From positions 6,812,299 to 6,876,298 of the forward strand of contig NW_002060943.1 in assembly GCF_000150275.1 (NCBI RefSeq): 64,000 nt of DNA. The letters run 5' to 3'. The position numbers and the translations under genes are program-made. Origin of the DNA: Trichoplax adhaerens. Its lineage: Eukaryota > Placozoa > Uniplacotomia > Trichoplacea > Trichoplacidae. Under the pieces are notes generated by a model, which saw only the letters and a program-made list of their open reading frames with translations, was not told the DNA's origin and did no database searches. This document shows, in pieces, positions 55,805 through 64,000 of the stretch (positions are counted from its first letter, which is position 1; each line of letters starts with the position of its first letter).

Positions 55805-57250
55805 GTATGGACGGCATTAGCTAAAATATTCCATATCCGCGTGTATAGCTTGTAATTTTAACAGTGTAAATCGCAATCTTTCACATATTAATTATAGCAG
55901 GCCAGATTTTAGACCATATAAGCATTTTTGTTGATCTACTAAAATAACCGGAAATGGTACATTATGATTTAGAACGGTAGTAGACCATTAGCAGCGTAAA
56001 ATGATTTTTATATAGATGTCACAAACTTATGTTGCGAACTACTACACTAAACTAATAGATTACTTATGCCTTGCTCCACTACACCTGGAGATCTACTGTA
56101 TGGTAATTGTTTACTACTTTCGGTCACACAGGGATAAGACTGTTCTAAAAGATTAGTATAGTTTTTATTAGTAGAGAGTAGCCGAGTACCTTCTCGTACA
56201 CGATCTAATAATTACCAATATGATCCATTAGCTGAATACTGACAAAATCTATTTAATTAGCAAGTAAGGTGCTTTGCTCCGTAACAATAGATTATCATAC
56301 AAGTAGTATGGACGCAAATTCGTAACTCAGCAAGAGCTCAGCCCGCCTAGACTAAAGACCGATAGAAATCATAACTTCGTATTTTATTACTAGTAAGCTG
56401 CCCAACATGTTATGCTTTATCCAGATTTGATTGAAAATCATCAATAATTTTAAGCATATAAATTCCAGTAATATCAACAAAAAGTACCGATAATATTTAG
56501 GCGTATCTAAGTACTACAATAAAACGAGTTTTGAAAAACTTTGTGTAGATAGAATCTGGTATCTATATATGCAGCTCTGACATAGAATGATTGACGATTG
56601 ATGGGTGCATGAGATATCTCATTGTAGATGCCTTACATTTATATCCTCGCTTTTACATTTTAGCCATTCCTATAACTAATCCATTTGTTAAAAATGTAAA
56701 GGAAAGATCTACTGTATCGAATCAAATAACAAATTTTATGAATACAACAATACCTTATTTGAAATCTCATCCTCAAACAAGGCTTCAATTTTTCAGAAAT
56801 TAAAATATAAATAACCCTTAAGTAAACTTACCACCCTAACTAGAGGTATCCGAAAAATTTGATAGCTTTAGCATTAGAAGTTTCAGAACTAATTTTTAAA
56901 ATATGGAGGAAATTAATTTGTCTAGCAGGAAATTCTAACAAGTCTATGATTTAGTAGTCAACGAATATCTTATAAGTTTGCTTATATATCGTGAAATGAG
57001 GAATATAGTATGAGACAATTTATTAGCGATATGAGAGTGAAAAACTAGCTTTTCTTGAATTTACGGCAAATTAGCGGTAATTATCCTGCAAAGGTGCTAA
57101 ACTAGTTACATGCAGTTCTATATGATATTCCACGAAAATAAGAAAAATGAGTTTATAAAGGAAGGCTTCAAAATCGGAAAGTAAACATGCTTCAGATGCA
57201 AACCAAGAGAAAAGAAAAGATTAAAAATGGAATTAAGGCAATAAAAATGG
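55805..57250 (+). pseudogene. Strongly decayed SLCO pseudogene (exon 6 clear, exons 3-5 faint)
   Basis: 56842-57250 aligns with exon 6 of gene 6 over its whole length: GGTATCC, GCATTAGAAGT, CTAATTTTTAAAATA, GGAGGAAATTA, AATGAGGAAT, AGACAATTT, GCGATATGA, TGCAAAGGT, GATATTCCAC and TTCAGATGCAAACCA occur in order and at matching distances. The frame is destroyed by stops and small indels. A block at about 55991-56095 resembles exon 4 (GCAGCGT, then ATTACTTA and CTCCACTACACCTGGA). About 56548-56700 (exon 5) and 55805-55910 (exon 3) are weaker matches. It looks older than the pseudogene at 44.8 kb. Confidence 0.65.
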
Positions 57251-58692
57251 GGTAACTAGCTATCTAGAATTTGGAGCCACAAATGATGATAGCTACTAGT
57301 CTAAGCACATAACCACGTCATGTGTCATAAATAGTAGTTAATAAATTAAATTATGTCGTAGATTAGCTAGATATTGCTAGCTTTAAATCCATAGCAGAGA
57401 TCAAAAATTTATACAGAAGATAGAGAAGAAAAACATAAATATATTGTCATAGCATAGTAATGGCAATATGTATCTATTGCATATTTTAAATCTGCTTGTT
57501 AAAGGTTGCTCACAGCATAAATTTCTATTCTTGCCCTATAACATAGACCGTTATTATATTTGAAATGAATTAGTTAAAGTTATTAAAGTATTGCCTCCTA
57601 GCCTAAATTACTAGGTAAAATATCTCTTTTCGCAACGTTTATGTATTTAGAGAAGAAACGTCAAGTCTAATTTTCAAAATGAAATGCGTATCAGCAAGAT
57701 TCTCCCAACAGCCAAGTCCATATACTACCGTATGCTTGTAGCACAAATGTACAGCCGTTTAGGTCATGAGATGATCATTGGAAATCTTCTTATTAGTGAT
57801 ATCGAAAAGTTGTACCCTATTTTTAGTTTCAGAGAGGAAACAGCGCTATAGATAAGAAAATTGCTAATATTGGATATCCATGCGGTATAAGATTGATACT
57901 GAAACATTTAAAAATCAATAACACCCAGACTTAATCCAAAATAAATCTAGCCAGCTGCCTATCAGATAATGCGTCGCCTAACAAACAACAAATCATGTGC
58001 TAGTTGCTGATAGAATTCATATAAGTTTTTCCATGGTATTAGATATAATACTGATTTTATAACTGCAATATGCCATTTGTTTATCGTAGTTAACGTATTG
58101 TTTATAATTAATCTAGGGTCATATTTTCTAAAGGCTAAGTAGGACAATCCACTTGCTTCCATGCTTAATATTATACTGCCCTTTTTCTGACCTTTCCGCG
58201 AAGTGTAAAACACCTACGCATTTTTCCTTGACCATTTAATCGTAGCAAAGGCTGAATTATCCTCATTCCAATTTGTATACTCAGTGGACAGGAGTGCTTG
58301 AAATTTAAAAGGTACTGTATTGGATATAGTTTAAGAACATTTCTACTTATATTAAAACTTAAAGGTCATTCTATAAAAGCACATGCCTTAGTACTTGATT
58401 TACCAATGGATACTAAAATGTTATCTTTGGGAATTCATACCCCTCTAGTTTTTATTAAAAACATTATTTTAGGTAAATTTATACTCTTCTAGTTTTAATC
58501 AATCCTACCGATTTTTGAACGGATCGTAAAATCATCAATCTGAATGAATGCAGTTCACTTAATAATAACCCGGCATAATTTTCAAAATGTAGAGCTGTTA
58601 TAATTACCTAATTGTACTTCATAAAATTATCCTGATTTCAACATTTATTATTTGCTCTATTCTAGATAATAAAGGACTGCATTTTATCAAAA
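57251..58692. other. Upstream region of SLCO gene 6
   Basis: 1.4 kb without a supported gene. Two short open frames (57962-58213 on the minus strand and 58298-58492 on the plus strand) have no family features. CTCTATTCTAG ending at 58665 is a possible 5' UTR acceptor 27 bases before the start codon of gene 6. Confidence 0.4.
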
Positions 58693-61600
58693 ATGGAATC
58701 CGAGACAGTTCAAGAATCAATAGACAATAAAAAGCAAGAGAATGATGAGAAGGAAACACCTAATTCCGTGGAATCTAATCCACCTCAAGATGACCAGAAA
58801 TCAGAAAACGATCCTAAGGTAGAAGCCGATTCTGAAGAATCGAACTCGCTTCAAGAATCCACGGATGATCAAAAATCAGAAAATGATGAAAAGGAAATTT
58901 CAGATTCTGCAGAATCTAATACTGCTCAAGAAAACATGGATCAAACGTCAGTAAAGGATGAAAAGGAAACGACAGATCAACAAAAATCAGAAAATGATGA
59001 AAAAGAGAAAGATGCCGCGGAATCTGATCAGCAAAATTTACAAAGCCATGAAAAACAAATTCCAGACTCTACCGAAGATAATCCTAAAGTTATTGTGCAA
59101 ATAGACTCTAAGGAAAATGAAATTGATGACCAAGTAGGAGCAGTACATCCAGTTAAATTTGGCTGGCTTAGCTATCGACCTGATTATCTACAACGGTTTA
59201 ACTCACCTCGTTGGCTATTAGCGCTGCTGTGCTTTTATGCCGTCATAGTGAATATAGAACTTTTAGGATTTCGTGGTGTAGTAGTACCGCAGATTGAAAA
59301 GCGATTTAATATGACATCAACATTTATTGGCTCAATTATGAGTACTGTCGATATTTCAAGCGGAATTTGTGGTGTTTTATTAACATATTACGTCGGACAA
59401 CGTCATAAAAGTAAATGGATTGGTTATGGAATTATTTGTTTAAGTTTTGGCTCGGTTATATTTGCGTTGCCCCATTTCATTGCAGGGCCATATTATTATC
59501 TCAATATAGCCACCAATAACACGCAAACTACTAGCACATTATGCAGTTCTAATGCTATGAACGTTTCTAATAATTTGTGCACTAGTGCAACACATCAGAG
59601 TTCACCATGGATTTATCCAGTAATATTTATTGGAGGCCTTGTGTTTTGTGGTATTGGTTACAGTATTCAATATAATGTAGGCTTAGCTTATATTGATGAA
59701 AATGTTAGCCCTAAGATATCACCAGTATACATTGCTCTATTTCATATGGTGGCTGTTATAGGACCAACATTAGGCTATGTAGTGGGTGGAGTTTTTAGCA
59801 ATGTCTACGTCGATTGGCCTGCAACTCCAAAAGGTATTGATAACTTTTAAGAATAATGAACTATTAATTTTCCAAGTGGTACACCGATTATGAGTATTAT
59901 ATATTTGTTAAATTTACCGTCAAATTTAATAATATAAGTATATATCTATATCATTAAAACGACCGTATTGTTTGTGAAATATTTATAATAATAAAAGCAT
60001 AACTGAGTGCTAACTGCAAATACATGTACATAATTAGTAATTTATTTTTGTTGTATATGCCGTCAAATTTAATGACTATACGTATATGTCTACATTATTA
60101 GAAGGTCATATCCATATAAAATATTTAGTAAAGGCACAGCTGACTGCTGCCCGTGGATATAATTTTTATATTATAAACAATAGAATTTGCAATAAAATTC
60201 TTAATACTCATTTATCGTTGCAGATCTTAAGCAGGACGATCCACGCTGGATTGGCGCTTGGTGGTTAGGCTACTTAATTGTGGGTGCAATTGCATTTGTC
60301 ACTTCACTTTTAATATTCGCATTTCCATATCATTTGCCTACTTATCAAAAAAGTAAAGAGAAAAGACTTGCTCTATCCAAGACATCTAAAAAAGTTGATA
60401 ATCAATATGGCAAGCGATGGGCTGATTTCCCCCGTGCTTTCTATGACGTTATCAGCAATCGAATATTTTTGCTAGCAGTACTAGGTTTAAGTCTGGATCA
60501 AATTCCAACAATTGGCCTTCTAACATTTCTGCCAAAATTTATTCAATCACAAAGCGGAGCATCTTTACTAACAGCGACCACGTTGGCTGGTGTAACTGCA
60601 GTAGTAAGCGCGGCTATCGGACAAGTCTCGGTAAGTATAAAACTTTCTAATATTTAATACGATTACAGCAAGTAATATTTCAGCATTTTCATGTTAATGG
60701 AACTTATCAACTACAGTTGAAATTCACAGTTCTGTATGATCGATATGGATACTCGTACTTTACAGCATACGTAATATATTATAAAGATGGTAGAACTATT
60801 AATGTAACTCAAAATATAACATCGTCGCAATCGATTAAAGTAAGCAAAGTACACGATGATGACAATCGTAAAGAAATGATGAAGATGACCTCTCGAATAT
60901 TTATTACCCATCCAACTTAACTAAGAAAATTAAAATACCGTATACTCCCAATATTTCTAGGTTTCGTATAATCGCTTTTTTTAAACTAACACAAAGTTAT
61001 ATTATATTACATGTTTCAGAGCGGAATTATCGTTAAACGCTGGAACTTGGTTGGCTCTAAAATATCTCGATTCTGCTTTTATGCCGCCATTGCCAATGTA
61101 ATCTCAGCCTGTGTACTACTCATGTCCTGTAGTAATCCCACCATTGCTGGCATTTATACGCCTTATCCGCCTTCTAATATCACAATGCGTTCTCAGTATG
61201 TTAGGTTTCACTTTTATTTTAGATATACATTTAGCAATGGAAAATTAATAGTGACTGTACAAGTACTATTTTAGACCTAAAAGATGATAATGATGATTTG
61301 ACATTTTAAGGGCAACAACTCAATCCGTACAACCGACTGCAGCGTGTAATATCAAATGCCATTGCGATAATAGCTTATTCAGCCCTGTTTGCGGCGCTAA
61401 CGGAATAACTTACCAATCTCCATGCCACGCCGGATGCAATGCATTATTAGCCACTGGTAGTCCTGCTACAATGGTACTCTATTATATATACATATCAACT
61501 GATAGAATTTTTAATACACATACAATGTTACAAAATTATACCTAAAATATCTATAACAAATACTAACATAAGCTTTAGCCTAATTTATAGCAACCTTTAT

Positions 61601-62827
61601 TTTTATATGTAGAATTATACTGGATGTAGTTGTATTAACTCTAAAACAGAAAAGGTAGCCATAAGAGGGTTTTGTTCAGGTGAAAGTTGCACGATTGTAT
61701 ATCCCCTAATGGTTGGTATCGTCGTTATGGTGATTATCACCTTTATTTCATTTTCGCCGACGTTAACCATAATTCTGAGGTAATTAAAGTCGTACGTTAT
61801 TAATATCCTTACAAGCACTTGTAAGCAAGTGAAAATTCCAATTATAATAGAAGGGTGTTAGTATATCAATTTCGCCCAACATATAAGTATATGCAGATAT
61901 GAATTGCAGGATCTAAATTATTGCTTTATGCTAAATCTATTAATATATAGAAGTGGATTAAAACTAGAGCTAGCTAATAAATAGTAATGTTACATTAATA
62001 GATTAGAGCGAATACCAAAAGCAGTTGATTATATGAATTAATTCTAAACTACTAATACAATAGAGCTATGTATTGACAGCGAAAAATTCGACCTAAATCT
62101 GTGTTCTATTGTATATTTATAAAAGTAGCCTATTAAAATAGTTTTTTAAAGATATAATAGTGAATCCGGTTGGATAGAGATAATAATATAACTGCTTATA
62201 AATAAGTAACTTTGAAATAATCTATGTCCGCCAAATTTTAGGAGTATCCCAGAAAGTCAAACTACATTTGCAATGGGAGTCGAAGGATTGATTTTTAGAA
62301 TAGTGGGAGGATTACTCGGTCCAGTAGTCTACGGATATGTCATGGATGTTTCTTGCATATTATGGAATGAGGAATGCGATACTAGACAATTTTGTTGGCG
62401 ATATGATAATAGCAAGCTCTCGCTCTACATGTTTACAGCAACCATTATTTGCAAAGGTATAAAATTAATTATTTACGGCTTGTTGTGGTATTTCCACAAA
62501 CAGCAGGAAGTGGCTGAAGCAGAAGCAACCGCAGATCAGAAAGAAAAGCCTGTTTCAGATGCAAACCATGAAGAAACCAAAGAAAAAGAAGAGGCATTTG
62601 ACGCAGAAGAAGAATTTAACAAGGAAAAAGAACTCTCTGATAAAGAGAAAGAAGCTAACAAGGAACAAGAAGTATCTGAAGGAGAGAAGGAAGTTAATAA
62701 GGAACAAGAACTACCCGATGAAGATAAAGAAGTTAGTAAGGAACAAGAAGTATCTGAAGGAGAGAAAGAAGTTAACAAGGAACAAGAACTAGATACTTCG
62801 TCTCAAAATGCTGAGCCACAAGCCTAA
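58693..62827 (+). CDS. SLCO: SLCO/OATP transporter with long acidic repeat tails, array gene 6
   Basis: Exons 58693-59833, 60224-60630, 61020-61195, 61311-61473, 61613-61779 and 62242-62827 give 879 aa, about 140-200 more than its neighbours. The transporter core is a close relative of gene 5: FRGVVVPQIEKRFNMTS, GQRHKSKWIGYG, AYIDENVSP, signature DPRWIGAWWLGY at D386, AAIGQVS, IIVKRWNLVGSKIS, a Kazal-like loop (about 585-645; CHC, SPVCGANGITYQSPCHAGC, CSC) and PESQTTFAMGVEG. The excess is at both ends, on the predicted cytosolic side. Residues 1-150 are acidic with DDQKSENDEKE-type repeats (about 34, 59 and 96). Residues from about 770 are Glu/Lys-rich and include 13-residue repeats (821 onward). 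Exon 2 is 407 bases, as in genes 1-3. Exon 3 begins with Ser where the others have Gly-Gly. The last 60 residues of the array neighbours are not matched, so no ETQV end. Confidence 0.94.
62648..62790 (+). repeat. Coding 39-bp minisatellite in gene 6
   Basis: Units at 62648, 62687, 62726 and a partial one at 62765 encode 13-residue repeats of the form KEVNKEQE(V/L)SEGE. Units 1 and 3, and units 2 and 4, resemble each other most, giving a 26-residue higher-order pattern. A more diverged unit precedes them. Confidence 0.92.
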
Positions 62828-64000
62828 GATACCTTCAAGAATACCAGTTTAATATCTAGATGTTAGTTTAATATTGCTAGATTTTTCTATAAAGCCAGAG
62901 AATTCAATATTCTGCATAAAAGTAGAATATTTACCAGTGGTACTATTTTGCTACGAGAACAGCCATCCTACAACTAAGCAAATGAAATATGGTATGAAAA
63001 TTGCGTATATATATATATATAAGTTTTATTTAGTTTAGCTTCTTTGTATGACATTCGTCACTAAAATTGAAATAACATTGCTTATTTATGTACTGTACAA
63101 CCCAATTTGTCAAGTAGTGTAACGTGTTCTTTTGAAAACTGTTGTGTGTATTTTTATTTTTGTCTCCAAAATTGATATTCTGACTTCATTTTAAATAAAT
63201 ATGCTAACTTTATCGCAGTAGTATCTTGAAGGCGCAAATTTCAACCGTAGAATGTACCTTCATTTTGCCTGTACATCAAGCAAACAACTCAAACATGTTG
63301 CAAATCAAAATCTTGCATGAATAAGTTTATGATCTTTTTGAGCTAATAAAATTTTAATCATATTAACGCAAGCTATTCTAAATTACAGTATTAATATAGA
63401 AATGTTTAAAATATTGCCATTATTAGTACATGCGTATATGTCCTTTAATGCCGTTTTATTGTTGTATAGTGAATTATACTTTATAATGGCGGTCAGCAAT
63501 GCCCAAGGCCCTTACCTTGTCGAGTTTATATACGCATATAAGCATATATCTTTCGAAAAGTAATGCAAAATGATAAGTTTAGTTTAGCTATTGAAGAGAT
63601 TACTTAAATGAAATCACATATTGCAATCATTAACTAAGGAAAATTTATCATAGGTTATTATTATAACATCCACTCTTATGGTTATTCCATTTACTAGAAA
63701 TACGATTTTGTTTATTTAAGCGAAAAAGTTAATCATGCGTATATTACAAATAAAAGTCCATAGTTATCACTATCACAATAAAGATGATAATTCGTTTATC
63801 CATACGGAATAAATCTGAAGTATTCCGAGCTCAAAGCGGATTGAAGTCTTTCCTCCCATGTGAGCTCATCTCTGTATTTCTTAGCTACGTAACATCTACA
63901 TTTCGTTAAATCCATTTATGACAACTTGATTAATCTATAATCCGATATGAGTCATCAAACAAAATGCTGTTCTTAAATAGTACATCAATATTTTCTACAA
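62828..64000. other. Downstream of SLCO gene 6
   Basis: AT-rich DNA to the window end, with a short (TA)n run at 63005-63021. No coding exon is visible. Whether the array continues is not shown here. Confidence 0.5.

Noticed and set aside
62536-62778. Ser-rich open frame on the minus strand opposite the gene 6 tail
   Set aside because: It is the complement of the coding minisatellite (Glu/Lys codons read backwards as Ser/Leu/Phe).
1-64000. tRNA, rRNA, CRISPR array, operon or prokaryotic system
   Set aside because: No cloverleaf, rRNA or spaced-repeat pattern was seen, and all genes have spliceosomal introns.

Overview
The window looks like nuclear DNA from an early-branching animal. It is AT-rich, its genes are cut by short GT-AG introns, and it carries a metazoan-type PDCD10/CCM3 gene, a RasGEF gene and a cluster of organic-anion-transporter (SLCO/OATP) genes. 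A placozoan such as Trichoplax is my best guess, but that rests on general genome character, not on a match I could run. All genes I can support lie on the + strand. All are interrupted, so the longest open frames show only pieces of them. The exon models were assembled by hand from splice sites, intron phase and family motifs.

Layout. 1-2752: 3' part of a RasGEF-domain gene (nine coding exons, 5' end outside the window). 4450-5385: GTAC/CTGTA-rich simple repeats followed by an eight-copy minisatellite. 6164-9986: a full PDCD10 (CCM3) orthologue, eight small exons, 211 aa. 9987-14733: non-coding. 14734-62827: a head-to-tail array of six intact SLCO-type genes (starts at 14734, 23415, 31788, 38856, 49487 and 58693), each with six coding exons and the same intron phases (1,0,2,0,2). 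Two decayed SLCO copies lie in the two longest gaps (44815-45985 and about 55805-57250). 62828-64000: non-coding.

The array falls into graded subfamilies. Genes 1 and 2 are close sisters, gene 3 is intermediate, and genes 4, 5 and 6 (plus both pseudogenes) form another group. Each intact gene encodes a predicted multi-pass transporter with the OATP signature (DPRW[IV]GAWW, or DARW in gene 3) at the start of exon 2, a DENVSP motif late in exon 1, and a Kazal-like cysteine-rich extracellular loop spread over exons 4 and 5. Gene 6 also has long acidic repeat-bearing tails at both ends. The spacing (starts every 7-11 kb) and the pseudogenes in the largest gaps fit repeated tandem duplication followed by loss. 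The intergenic DNA holds a 39-bp direct repeat, a tandem duplication of about 365 bp just upstream of gene 5, and two perfect hairpins plus a CRE-type palindrome in a less AT-rich stretch upstream of gene 4.

The RasGEF, PDCD10 and SLCO products have no obvious joint pathway. The shared biology is within the transporter array: probably related membrane carriers with diverged substrate sites.
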